Origin: a virus
DNA length: 56,471 bases
IMG/VR virus record: IMGVR_UViG_3300027851_000033
Location: 1 to 56,471 of that record
Direction: 5' to 3' (one strand)
Part shown: positions 26,343-33,844 of the stretch, one piece after another
Layout: each line of letters opens with the position of its first letter
How positions within the stretch are numbered: position 1 is the stretch's first letter
The notes under the pieces: generated by a model
Databases searched by the model: none
What the model was told of the DNA's origin: nothing
Seen by the model: only the letters and a program-made list of their open reading frames with translations
Program-made: the position numbers and the translations under genes

Positions 26343-26843
26343 TCAAGCAGGACGATAAGTGAGCGTCAGCCCGACTTTGCCTGCCGCAGCGGTTGCCGCA
26401 CCTGCTGTAAATTTAAGCAGAATGTACCGATCCCATGCGACAGGCGCGACGCGCGAGATCGCCTTGCTGGCAACGACTGATTGCCCGCCAGCCTGCCCAG
26501 TCGTCAGCCCGGTAATCCATGCGGCACCACCATCGGCAGCGGCAGTAGAGCTTGCTGTTCCGCCTTTGGCTTGCATGTTGTTCGACACCGCCGCATTCGA
26601 CAAGCCAATCTCGGCCACAATTGTCGGCGAGACATTCGTGTCAACGTCGTCCGCATCAAAATAAGCATCGACAGGGACGCAACCGGCAGGCAAGACGCCA
26701 ATCTCACCGATCTGGTTGGCCGCGAGTTCACTTGTCGCCAAGCTGAGTTCATAGCGGACAGCAACAGATTCAATTCCTGCTGGCGTAGGTATAGGCTTGC
26801 GCCCAGTTAAGTAGTCATTACTTGCATTCGCTGCAAAAGTCAT
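26343..26843 (-). CDS. Capsid-associated / head decoration-like protein
   Basis: 166 residues, Ala-, Gly-, Thr- and Val-rich with predicted beta strands (VAVRYELSLATSELAANQIG, DRYILLKFTAGAATAAAGKV). It lies directly downstream of the major capsid gene and before a terminator, which is where decoration or minor capsid genes are usually found. The central ADGGAAWITGLTTGQAGG region is low in charge. No domain recognised. Confidence 0.6.
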   Translation of the reverse strand: MTFAANASNDYLTGRKPIPTPAGIESVAVRYELSLATSELAANQIGEIGVLPAGCVPVDAYFDADDVDTNVSPTIVAEIGLSNAAVSNNMQAKGGTASSTAAADGGAAWITGLTTGQAGGQSVVASKAISRVAPVAWDRYILLKFTAGAATAAAGKVGLTLTYRPA

Positions 26844-26868
26844 GGCATATTCTCCTTATATCAATGAA

Positions 26869-27984
26869 TTAACGAGAGGCAGCGGCAGTATCTAGGGCGA
26901 ACACGCCAAAATCCTGCGCCCCTGCTTCTGTCGTGAAAGTGGTTTTCTTGCACCCGAAAATGGATGACGTGCTGATAACAACCTTGTCACCGTTATCACG
27001 GGTTTCCTCAAACCAAGTAAATCGGGTATTGGTTCCTGGCGATCCGTAGGCGCAAACACCCGCCTGCGCACCCATGAACAATGCGCGCGCAGCTTCGACG
27101 TTTGCGCCAGCGCCCGCCGTATTGAATCGGATAACCCCTTTGTTTGAATGCAGGACAACACCACGGTGCATGCCAAGATTGTTTTTGAACAATGGCGACT
27201 TAAGCCCCTCTGAGGCAGCGGCAGCTTTTTGTAAATCCAGCCAATCGCCCGTTGCTGTGCTCTTGCGCAGATCATCTTCCTGCCAAGTGTGCATTACACA
27301 GACAAACACTTCTGCACCGTCGATCTTGCATGACTGCATGACGGGGATACCAGAAATTCCACCACCCTGAACAGTTGCCCGGTTAAACGCATTGGTAATT
27401 GCGCCAAGCGACATCTTGTCAGTGGAAGCGATGTTGTTGAATGCCGTTGCTGTTCCGCCGTATAGCTGGTGTGCGGTATCCGGTGTCACCAATGGATTGT
27501 TGGCGCGCCCGGTATAGCCGACAGGCAATAGAAAGTCCGGGTTCATGCCGCGCGAACCGGAGAGGTAAATAAACAACAACTGATCTTGCAGTCGTGCCCA
27601 CCACGAGGATTGCTGGCGCTTGGCTTTTTCGCGCAGGTTATGAATCGTGCGCTTGCGCGTCATGCGTCCGCCAGTGTTAACCCCGCATCGCGCTTGGTCG
27701 ATATACACAGAGTCGGTGTAGAAGCGCTGCTTTTCTTCCTTGCCTTCCAGGTCATCTTCGCCTTCAATCGGCGCCATGACGAGTTCAGCCATCAGATCGT
27801 ATTTAATCTCTTCGCCTGCATCAGACTCAAGATCAGTTAACACCTGGACAGGGACTTCCGCCTCTGCACCGTAGGCCATGAACCGTGGCCCGAAGTAGGA
27901 TTTCAATGAGGTATCAATGGCAAGATTGCCAGAATACCGTTTTACTGCGCGGGGATCATTTACCCCAACAAGTGTTTGCGCCAT
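26869..27984 (-). CDS. Major capsid protein, N4-gp56 family
   Basis: 371 residues forming the phage head. It carries the marks of the N4-gp56 capsid family: VNDPRAVKRYSGNLAIDTSL, YFGPRFMAYGAEAEVPVQVL, DQARCGVNTGGRMTRKRTIH, NLREKAKRQQSSWWARLQDQ and a C-terminal part with IFGCKKTTFT. It starts at ATG 27984 with AAGGAG 8 bases upstream. That AAGGAG lies in a hairpin (27995-28018). A CsrA-like gene, a 17-base motif and a putative scaffold gene precede it. Confidence 0.9.
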   Translation of the reverse strand: MAQTLVGVNDPRAVKRYSGNLAIDTSLKSYFGPRFMAYGAEAEVPVQVLTDLESDAGEEIKYDLMAELVMAPIEGEDDLEGKEEKQRFYTDSVYIDQARCGVNTGGRMTRKRTIHNLREKAKRQQSSWWARLQDQLLFIYLSGSRGMNPDFLLPVGYTGRANNPLVTPDTAHQLYGGTATAFNNIASTDKMSLGAITNAFNRATVQGGGISGIPVMQSCKIDGAEVFVCVMHTWQEDDLRKSTATGDWLDLQKAAAASEGLKSPLFKNNLGMHRGVVLHSNKGVIRFNTAGAGANVEAARALFMGAQAGVCAYGSPGTNTRFTWFEETRDNGDKVVISTSSIFGCKKTTFTTEAGAQDFGVFALDTAAASR

Positions 27985-27993
27985 TAGAGTTGC

Positions 27994-28026
27994 TCCTTGG
28001 TTAAGTTATCAACCAAGGCACACTCC
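27994..28026 (-). promoter_or_regulatory. Hairpin over the capsid ribosome binding site, with GGA motifs
   Basis: Minus strand: CCTTGGTT, an 8-base loop, then AACCAAGG, a perfect 8-bp stem whose 3' arm contains the start of the AAGGAG Shine-Dalgarno. Two GGA triplets (27994-27996 and 28024-28026) flank it. CsrA-type proteins bind GGA, often one at the Shine-Dalgarno and one upstream. Translational control is inference. Confidence 0.55.
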
Positions 28027-28063
28027 TGCGCGCCTTGCTAAGGTAAAAAAATAAACTACATTG

Positions 28064-28255
28064 CTACTGTGCCACGCATGGCGCGAGGAGATTCCTCTCC
28101 TCGCGCTGTATCTTTATTGATCTTGGTGCGGTCACACGCAACCGCACCACCTTACCGCTTTTGTCTAGTACTTCGACCGTGATACGCCCTTCCTCTATCA
28201 GTAGATGCTCACCTGGCCTAACATCAATCGTCAGCTGCGAATCAATATCTGACAT
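28064..28255 (-). CDS. CsrA/RsmA-like RNA-binding protein
   Basis: 63 residues. Residues 13-54 follow the CsrA pattern: R-x-GE near the start (VRPGEHLLI), beta strands ITVEVLDKSGKVVRLRV, then APRSIKIQREE, matching the APxxVxVxREE of CsrA. Family members bind GGA in mRNA leaders and block or stimulate translation. It lies immediately before the capsid gene, and its start overlaps the scaffold stop by one base. Its last codons (LAPCVAQ) are encoded by a copy of the 17-base motif, so the C-terminus is probably recent or constrained by that motif. Confidence 0.75.
   Translation of the reverse strand: MSDIDSQLTIDVRPGEHLLIEEGRITVEVLDKSGKVVRLRVTAPRSIKIQREERNLLAPCVAQ
28070..28086 (-). repeat. Late-region 17-base motif, copy 3
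   Basis: TCGCGCCATGCGTGGCA on the minus strand, inside the last codons of the CsrA-like gene and 86 bases before the capsid start. Confidence 0.8.
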
Positions 28256-29175
28256 TACGCGGCTTTCAAATACCGATCTCGCTTTTCTTTGGACATGCTC
28301 GCTAATGCCCTTTCGTACTCCAGCCCGTCCAGCGCATCCAACTCCGAGAACTCATCACCACTAATATCACCAGGACCATCACCGCCCGGTACTTGTGCCA
28401 ATGTTGCTGGCAGTTTGTCGGTTGGCGGTTTCCTTGTCTTAGCGGCAGGGGTTTCTTTTTTCTGCTCTGTAATGCCATGCAGAACCTTGATTCGCTTATG
28501 CGCCTCATTCAAAAACCAGTCATAGTCTTTATCTGCGTTCGCTGGGTTATTGGCAAGCACCTTCACAAAAGTATCCAGATCAATCCCCTTGGCTTCATCG
28601 GTAGCGTAATCAATCCCCTCATCACGCTTCACTTTGCGCATGAAGTTGGTCACTGTAAAGTTCCACTCTTGTTCGGCAGTCTGCGCGCCCATTTCTCTGG
28701 CGATCTCTGCCTTGGTGCGCAGCGTGTCTAGCTCGCGCCTTTCATTCGATAGCCTGCGGTTTTCCACCACAAAGTCATCGGCTTCCAACTCGCCAGCTTT
28801 GAACTTTTCCAGCAATGCCGCTTCTCTGTCATCGACTGACTTGACCTGTTCGTCAAAATCATCTGGCATCGCCACTTGATAGCGCGGCTTGAATTCAGGC
28901 GACTTTTCTTTATCCTCGATTACCGGATCGGCATCGGTTGCCGTGGCAGCATCGTCAGTTGCTTTTGCAGTCGCAACAGTGGAATCACCATCTTCGCCAT
29001 CGTCTTTCTTATCATCATCGTCATCATCGTCATCATCAGCGTCACCATCAGCGGCGATGCTCTTGAGCGCCGCTTCTTCTTCTGGTGATAATGCGCTTTC
29101 TTCAAGCGATGCGCGCTCTTCCGGGCTTAACGTGGCTAATGCCGCCGCACGATCTGTATCAATTTCAGTATTCAT
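28255..29175 (-). CDS. Scaffold-like acidic phage protein
   Basis: 306 residues; ATG at 29175 is preferred because AAGG lies 9 bases upstream (an in-frame ATG 9 bases earlier has none). It is very acidic, with an Asp run (DADDDDDDDDDKKDDGEDGD, residues about 46-65), long helical charged segments (RREALLEKF-like) and a C-terminal KEKRDRYLKAA. Acidic helical proteins just upstream of the capsid gene are typically scaffolds. The Asp run is encoded by an imperfect GAT/GAC triplet repeat. Alternative: minor head protein. Confidence 0.7.
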   Translation of the reverse strand: MNTEIDTDRAAALATLSPEERASLEESALSPEEEAALKSIAADGDADDDDDDDDDKKDDGEDGDSTVATAKATDDAATATDADPVIEDKEKSPEFKPRYQVAMPDDFDEQVKSVDDREAALLEKFKAGELEADDFVVENRRLSNERRELDTLRTKAEIAREMGAQTAEQEWNFTVTNFMRKVKRDEGIDYATDEAKGIDLDTFVKVLANNPANADKDYDWFLNEAHKRIKVLHGITEQKKETPAAKTRKPPTDKLPATLAQVPGGDGPGDISGDEFSELDALDGLEYERALASMSKEKRDRYLKAA

Positions 29176-29202
29176 TGTAGTCATCCTTAACTATGGTTTA
29201 GA

Positions 29203-29382
29203 TTAATCACTTTCGCTGGCAACCGAGGCCAAATCCATCAACCGCTTTTTTGCCAACCACTTTACTGCCTTGAAACGCTTTTCATCCTTTTCGATCTTTT
29301 GGGCTTCCATTATTGTGCGCAGATCAGATTCAATCTGCCATTCTTTATCAGCCGGCATTGCCATCACGCTTCCCTTTGCCAT
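29203..29382 (-). CDS. Small helical phage protein
   Basis: 59 residues (MAKGSVMAMPADKEWQIESD onward), with AAGGGG 6 bases before the ATG. It is Lys/Glu-rich and helical, ending in KWLAKKRLMDLASVASESD. Small proteins with a WxIExDLxTIxxA pattern occur next to capsid and scaffold genes in phages. Function unknown. Copy 4 of the 17-base motif lies 96 bases upstream of its start. Confidence 0.7.
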   Translation of the reverse strand: MAKGSVMAMPADKEWQIESDLRTIMEAQKIEKDEKRFKAVKWLAKKRLMDLASVASESD

Positions 29383-29394
29383 CGCTTACCCCTT

Positions 29395-29769
29395 TCAATC
29401 TTCATCAATCAACATGACCAAAGCCGCAAGAATCAAAGGATCATTCATAACATCGGCTACCGTTGGTAACAATACTTTGCCACGCATGGCGCGAGGCTTG
29501 ATGTTCATTGCCTCTGCCAATGATTCAGGGATTTGCATGTCCATCGGAATGGTAATATCGCGCACCCCATGAACATCATCAGCAACCTGCACATGAATTT
29601 CGCGCAAGCCCTCGATATATTCCCAGTGGTCGCGATGCAGCGCATAGTCATCGTGTGTGCTTCCGCCGCCATACTCACCGGGCAATGACGAATCAGCTAC
29701 CTGCCCGAAGGCAAAAGCATCCGGGCTAAATGCCGTTACCGAAAACGCAGACGAGTCAAAGGCGATCAC
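29395..29769 (-). CDS. Hypothetical structural-region protein
   Basis: 124 residues starting at GTG directly after the stop of the fibre gene, with a G-rich Shine-Dalgarno. The N-terminus resembles small fibre- or collar-linked proteins (MIAFDSSAFSVTAFSPDAFA). The C-terminus is hydrophobic (VMNDPLILAALVMLIDED). Codons for PRAMRGK are the 17-base motif copy 4, so the motif is kept inside a coding region. No family recognised. Confidence 0.6.
   Translation of the reverse strand: MIAFDSSAFSVTAFSPDAFAFGQVADSSLPGEYGGGSTHDDYALHRDHWEYIEGLREIHVQVADDVHGVRDITIPMDMQIPESLAEAMNIKPRAMRGKVLLPTVADVMNDPLILAALVMLIDED
29478..29494 (-). repeat. Late-region 17-base motif, copy 4
   Basis: TCGCGCCATGCGTGGCA on the minus strand, wholly inside the coding region of 29395-29769 and 96 bases before the next start (29382). 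Confidence 0.8.
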
Positions 29770-31440
29770 TTACGCCCCCCGCCAGAGATCCCCTGCTGCT
29801 CCGGTTCCGTGAATAGTCGCCCCGTTCATTTTCCTGGCGTCGACGGGAATGGTCGTCGCGTTAAGCGCTGCCAGCACGGCGGCTGCGATTTCTGCTGTCG
29901 TTGGGACTGCCATGTTGTTCTCCATGTACCAAAGCAAATAAGCGACGTCCCGCTGGGAGAGCGAAGTCCCCATCACGGCCCCTGTAACCAAAGCGGCTTG
30001 CCCGATTAAGTTTCCCGTCGCGGCGTGCGTGGGGACCGCCGCTGAACGCGCCGCTGCGCCAACAATAATAGCGTTCGTCCCGCTGAGTACCCCAGTGGTG
30101 GTATGCTTAACCTTGTGCGCTGAGGTTCCAGTAACCGTTGAACCAACACCCGTTAAAACCCCTGTAGTGACGCGCTTGGCTTTATGGGTAGAGGCTCCGG
30201 CAATAGCACCGATTTGCCCCGCCAAAACCCCAGTGGTGGTGTGCTTGGCTTTGTGAGCGGATACTCCGGCGATACCGGCACCGGGGCCAGTCAAGTTCCC
30301 GGTAGTTGCGTGTACCCCCGCTGAACTTCGGGCCGCAGCCCCCGCAATAGTCGCCGTCTGCCCCGTCAGTACCCCCGTGCTCGGATGCTGTCTGGTTCTC
30401 GCCGCGGTTCCCGTGACCGTTGAACCGGCACCCGTTAAAACCCCTGCGCCTGGATGTTGTCTAGTTCTTGACGAGGCTCCTGCTACTAGGCTACCAGCAC
30501 CCGTTACAACACCCGTTGTGATGTGCTTGGCTTTGTGCGCGGAAGTTCCAGCGACCGTTGACCCTGCGCCCGTTAAAACCCCTGTAGCGGCGTGTTTTGC
30601 CCTGTGCGCGGAAGTTCCAGTAACCGCGCTACCCTGACCCGCCAGTGCTGCGCTTGTACTGTGGGTGGTGCTGCCCCCCGCCGATGCAACAAATATCCTG
30701 CTGGGTTTCGCCTCCAGCGAGTAGGGATAATTGCTCTCATAGAGGTACTTGGCAAACTCATCCGACATCAACCCGTCGGTGCCCGACGTGCCTGCCTTGG
30801 GCAAATAAATCAGCGCGGCCCACTCGATGGTGCCTTTGAACTGCCTTAAATAACCCGCGCTGCGATGCTGTGCGCCAATGACTATTTCATTAACCGTGCC
30901 AATGCTTCCGCCAGCAGCCCCCTGACTCGTCGTGGCCGGATTGCCGTTGATCCAGCCGTACTGGTTGGTGTTGGATAACCTTTGCGCGAAAACCGTGTAA
31001 TAGGTATTCAATGCCCCCGCGCTGTAGCCCTTCAACCCGGCAGCGCCATTGTCCAGAAAGGCATGCCCCACGTTGTTCGACGGATCGAATCCCACGCCGA
31101 TACCCGTCTGCACTCCGGTGCTGTCAGCGATACCAAAAGCCGCCCCAGGAGTCCCCGCTTGTGCGGCAGTGGCCTTGATTCGCGCCGCGACGATGATATT
31201 ACTTTGATCAAACCCTGCGGGAAAGACTATCGTCTTATTCTGTTGCTGTGAACCGTTGAACGTGGCGACAGACCCGCCTTCATCAATGGCAAACCCGCCG
31301 GGGTTGGCAATATCTTGACCGCCTACCAAGTCGCGGACAAGCTTCCCTTCCTGGAACAGAGACAGCCAGAACGTGCCGGTTTGTGCTGCCTTGGCTCGGT
31401 CGAGAAGGAATATCCTGCCCTGCTTATTCTTGGCAGGCAT
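29770..31440 (-). CDS. Repeat-rich tail fibre protein with LamG-like domain
   Basis: 556 residues. Residues about 30-230 resemble a concanavalin/LamG sandwich (GFAIDEGGSVATFNG, AALIYLPKAGTSGTDGLMSD). Residues about 258-490 hold about ten tandem repeats of roughly 22 residues with consensus TTGVLTGAGSTVTGTSAHKA. The C-terminus has RDVAYLLWYMENNMAVPTTA and an end seen in many phage surface proteins (ARKMNGATIHGTGAAGDLWR). The repeats likely form a shaft. It sits 6 bases after the gene at 31447-31812. Probably a receptor-facing fibre. Confidence 0.75.
   Translation of the reverse strand: MPAKNKQGRIFLLDRAKAAQTGTFWLSLFQEGKLVRDLVGGQDIANPGGFAIDEGGSVATFNGSQQQNKTIVFPAGFDQSNIIVAARIKATAAQAGTPGAAFGIADSTGVQTGIGVGFDPSNNVGHAFLDNGAAGLKGYSAGALNTYYTVFAQRLSNTNQYGWINGNPATTSQGAAGGSIGTVNEIVIGAQHRSAGYLRQFKGTIEWAALIYLPKAGTSGTDGLMSDEFAKYLYESNYPYSLEAKPSRIFVASAGGSTTHSTSAALAGQGSAVTGTSAHRAKHAATGVLTGAGSTVAGTSAHKAKHITTGVVTGAGSLVAGASSRTRQHPGAGVLTGAGSTVTGTAARTRQHPSTGVLTGQTATIAGAAARSSAGVHATTGNLTGPGAGIAGVSAHKAKHTTTGVLAGQIGAIAGASTHKAKRVTTGVLTGVGSTVTGTSAHKVKHTTTGVLSGTNAIIVGAAARSAAVPTHAATGNLIGQAALVTGAVMGTSLSQRDVAYLLWYMENNMAVPTTAEIAAAVLAALNATTIPVDARKMNGATIHGTGAAGDLWRGA
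29960..30665 (-). repeat. Tandem ~66-base repeats coding a 22-residue unit
   Basis: About ten degenerate units inside the fibre gene. The best conserved codons spell TGVLTG and GTSAHKAKH. Units differ by small length changes (two have two to three extra residues), so copy number could change by recombination. Confidence 0.75.
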
Positions 31441-31446
31441 GGTGGA

Positions 31447-31812
31447 TTAAATCCCCGTCAGCTTGGTTACATCTGCCTGAACAGTCACGGCCTGCGCGGT
31501 ATTTCCAGTGAACACAACTCTGGCATACATCGTGTCTTCCGGCAGGCTGAATTCCGCCGCATATGTCGTGCTAGCCGTAATACCCGCCTGAAATGCTCCT
31601 CCGGCTCCGGTATATATCGTTGTGCCGTTGTCGGGCGAGAGATCAATCCGTGCCGTACAAGCCACAGTTGGCCCAGTTCCTCCATTGGTTATCAATGCCA
31701 GAATTGATGCCTTATACGCAGCTGTTAGGTCGATCCATGAACCCGTTGTCGTTCCTGCAGCGGCGTTTGAGGCACTGGCTTGTGCTGCTACGGTTGCGTG
31801 TGCGATAGCCAT
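31447..31812 (-). CDS. Small structural protein (putative)
   Basis: 121 residues, Ala/Thr-rich and beta-strand-rich (LITNGGTGPTVACTARIDLS, YAAEFSLPEDTMYARVVFTG). It has no charged clusters. It lies between the fibre gene and the gene at 31822-32247, 9 bases from it, so it may be a fibre-associated or decoration protein. No domain recognised. Confidence 0.6.
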   Translation of the reverse strand: MAIAHATVAAQASASNAAAGTTTGSWIDLTAAYKASILALITNGGTGPTVACTARIDLSPDNGTTIYTGAGGAFQAGITASTTYAAEFSLPEDTMYARVVFTGNTAQAVTVQADVTKLTGI

Positions 31813-31821
31813 ATTTTCTCC

Positions 31822-32247
31822 TTAAAATAACCAGGTGCCATCATCTGACCAACAGACAGCCGCGACTTCATGTGCGGTTACTACGTCTGGCACTACGGCC
31901 AATGCTTTGAGTGCTGCTGCACCTTCTGCACTCAAAACACCGGCCATCACCAGCCCATCAATCCCGTCCCGTGTAGCTTGTTCGCCAAGGTCGAATGACT
32001 CATTTTCGATGGTCTTGAGTGTCCATTTAAGGTCAGGATCGACTGTGTTGCCAAGCTCCTCAAGCGTGTTGAGGAATGCCCCACCAACGCCACGGCCAAG
32101 CGTGGCGAGCACTGTGCCGTAACCAATGGGCTTGCTGATGATCTTGGTGCGCCCAACTGAAAGGATTGCCGCCAGCGCGCCACAATCTCTTGCGGCAAGC
32201 GCGTCGGCACAGTCTGATCTTGATAGGATTTCGTCGCGGATGGTCAT
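31822..32247 (-). CDS. Hypothetical phage protein
   Basis: 141 residues; start MTIRDEILSRSDCADALAAR chosen because the longer upstream frame is only the shadow of the next gene. It contains ILSVGRTKIISKPIGYGTVL, a motif seen in phage proteins near tail genes, and ends in SDDGTWLF. The start lies 3 bases after the preceding stop, consistent with translational coupling. Function unknown. Confidence 0.6.
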   Translation of the reverse strand: MTIRDEILSRSDCADALAARDCGALAAILSVGRTKIISKPIGYGTVLATLGRGVGGAFLNTLEELGNTVDPDLKWTLKTIENESFDLGEQATRDGIDGLVMAGVLSAEGAAALKALAVVPDVVTAHEVAAVCWSDDGTWLF

Positions 32248-32249
32248 GG

Positions 32250-32639
32250 TTAAGCGCTCAAGGCTGTATACGTCAATGACGAACAGGTTACCGTATCGCC
32301 CGCAGCAATAATCAATCCATTGGTCATGTTGATATCCGACGCCGACGCTGCCACGGCGCAATGAATCACCACTACTCCTGCCGAAGTCTCCAGCGTCGCT
32401 GTGGCGACGGCAGTGGCATTACCCGCCGCATTGGTATCTGACGTGATCGCGTTGGCGGTCGCGGTGCCTGCCGCCGAAGCGCCGAAGCCTGTAGCAGAGA
32501 GCGGCAGGGTGGCGACAGCGGCACCTGGCGCAGCGACCGTACCTGCCAATCGAAACTTGAGGTTGCCACTCGCCCCGATCAGCGCGGTGACGGCATCTGT
32601 TGCAGCATTACGCGCTGCGGTGCTATGAGTTACTGACAT
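32250..32639 (-). CDS. Hypothetical Ala-rich structural protein
   Basis: 129 residues from the second of two ATGs, giving AAGGAG the better spacing. Ala/Thr-rich with predicted beta strands (IGASGNLKFRLAGTVAAPGA, GVVVIHCAVAASASDINMT). The composition is like minor virion proteins. It overlaps the preceding 53-residue gene by 17 bases. No family recognised. Confidence 0.6.
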   Translation of the reverse strand: MSVTHSTAARNAATDAVTALIGASGNLKFRLAGTVAAPGAAVATLPLSATGFGASAAGTATANAITSDTNAAGNATAVATATLETSAGVVVIHCAVAASASDINMTNGLIIAAGDTVTCSSLTYTALSA

Positions 32640-32784
32640 CATCTATCTCCTTGGGTTGGGGTTCTGCTTGGGTCTGTGGCTGGATATGTCCGACCATGTG
32701 AACGGTTTCGGTTTCCCCCGTTGCCGCTCGGGTTATCTGTAGGGTAAAAGCAAGTTCTGCCGGTGGTGCGGTGAGCTCGATCAT
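32623..32784 (-). CDS. Small phage protein, 53 residues
   Basis: Starts MIELTAPPAELAFTLQITRA with AAAGGAG 5 bases upstream and ends EPQPKEIDDVSNS. It has a beta-like first half and a Gln/Pro-rich tail. The stop lies inside the next gene. The good ribosome binding site and operon position support it. Function unknown. Confidence 0.6.
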   Translation of the reverse strand: MIELTAPPAELAFTLQITRAATGETETVHMVGHIQPQTQAEPQPKEIDDVSNS

Positions 32785-32814
32785 TGTTTCTCCTTTTTCC
32801 AGGTAACTAGTTAT

Positions 32815-32923
32815 TTACTGGGTGCCGTCATAGGCGGCGTAGCAGGCAGCAAGGTGGGTGTCGTACTGGGCAGCGATACACCTCGGCTCCAGTGGCCGTT
32901 TCAGTCACTAAGTACGTAGTCAT
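32815..32923 (-). pseudogene. Small ORF with apparent frameshift
   Basis: ATG at 32923 overlaps the holin stop (ATGA). The first frame gives MTTYLVTETATGAEVYR and then becomes Cys/Arg/Leu-rich up to a stop at 32828. Moving one base gives IAAQYDTHLAACYAAYDGTQ and a stop at 32815, which looks like a natural C-terminus. This suggests a frameshift mutation, a programmed shift or a sequencing error. Function unknown. Confidence 0.35.
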
Positions 32924-33426
32924 TTTTTTCCCAGCCTCTCGATGATCGCGTTCTTTTGGTTGCTGCCTGAACTTGATCCGAAATAGTAAGCCAGTACACT
33001 CGCAAACCCCGTCCCAAGGCTGCCCAGCATGACGAGCAACGCATCGCCTCCTTTTTCCGGTGTTCCAAACTGGAGCATGTACGTCAGGACGCCGAAAAAT
33101 CCGCCAGTGAGCAGTATCGCCAGTGTGCCGGGTATCCAGTCCTTGACCGCAACTTCACGGGCACGGGCGCTGCTGCGGTCTTCCACATCCAGCTTGGCCA
33201 GTTCGATCTTGTTGGTTTCTAGGAATTTCCTGAATTCAATCTCGGCGAGCTTCAGCGAAGCGATTTGATCCGCACTCATCTTCCCGCTGTTCAAAACCTC
33301 GCTCACAGCCTCGATGGTCTTTTCCTGAATGCCGAGCTTATCCGCAATGAATGAAGCCGCCGCACCACCTAACGGCCCGCCTAGCGCCGTCCCTAAAAGT
33401 GGGGCCAGAGCCTTTAGCCAATCCAT
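32920..33426 (-). CDS. Holin, 3-TM type (putative)
   Basis: 168 residues. N-terminal amphipathic/hydrophobic segment LAPLLGTALGGPLGGAAASF, charged central helix (KLAEIEFRKFLETNKIELAK), then two clear membrane segments (WIPGTLAILLTGGFFGVLTY and LLVMLGSLGTGFASVLAYYF) and a basic end. This matches the three-segment holins found in gene transfer agents and phages. It would make pores that release the neighbouring lysozyme. Confidence 0.8.
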   Translation of the reverse strand: MDWLKALAPLLGTALGGPLGGAAASFIADKLGIQEKTIEAVSEVLNSGKMSADQIASLKLAEIEFRKFLETNKIELAKLDVEDRSSARAREVAVKDWIPGTLAILLTGGFFGVLTYMLQFGTPEKGGDALLVMLGSLGTGFASVLAYYFGSSSGSNQKNAIIERLGKK

Positions 33427-33427
33427 G

Positions 33428-33844
33428 TCATTCCCCCTTTGCCATCATGGCCGCCAATCGTTTAGCGCGTTCGCCCACCTGCGTCGCCCATTTGGATGCA
33501 AGCATGCCCCCCGCCGCATCCGCGTAGCGTCCTGCCTTCATCGCCGCCAGCGTGTTCTTGAATCCCAGCAACCCGGCGACGCCCAAGTTAAACGCCATAT
33601 TCACCACGACGCGCTGGCGTACATCATTCAGGCTTCGCCACCACGGAATTGCTTTGTCCAGCGCCGCAGTGGTGCGCGCAATATCGTTATCCAGCAGGTG
33701 CATCGCTTCGTCCTGGCTAATCCCTACATCGTCCAGATTGCGACCAATGCCGATGGTGAGCTTGCCTACCGTGTCACGATAGGGTTTAAGCCTTAACCCT
33801 TCGTCCCGCGTCAGCTCTATTTTCAAATCTAGGCTTTGCATCAC
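33428..33844 (-). CDS. Endolysin, T4-type lysozyme (GH24)
   Basis: 138 residues that cleave peptidoglycan. The catalytic region is visible as RDEGLRLKPYRDTVGKLTIG IGR: Glu in RDEG, Asp in YRDT and Thr in KLTIGIG, the E-D-T triad of this family. LNDVRQRVVVNMAFNLG and GLLGFKNTLAAM follow the usual fold. No signal peptide or membrane anchor, so it needs a holin. One base from the holin gene; its start overlaps the portal stop by 4 bases. Confidence 0.9.
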   Translation of the reverse strand: MMQSLDLKIELTRDEGLRLKPYRDTVGKLTIGIGRNLDDVGISQDEAMHLLDNDIARTTAALDKAIPWWRSLNDVRQRVVVNMAFNLGVAGLLGFKNTLAAMKAGRYADAAGGMLASKWATQVGERAKRLAAMMAKGE

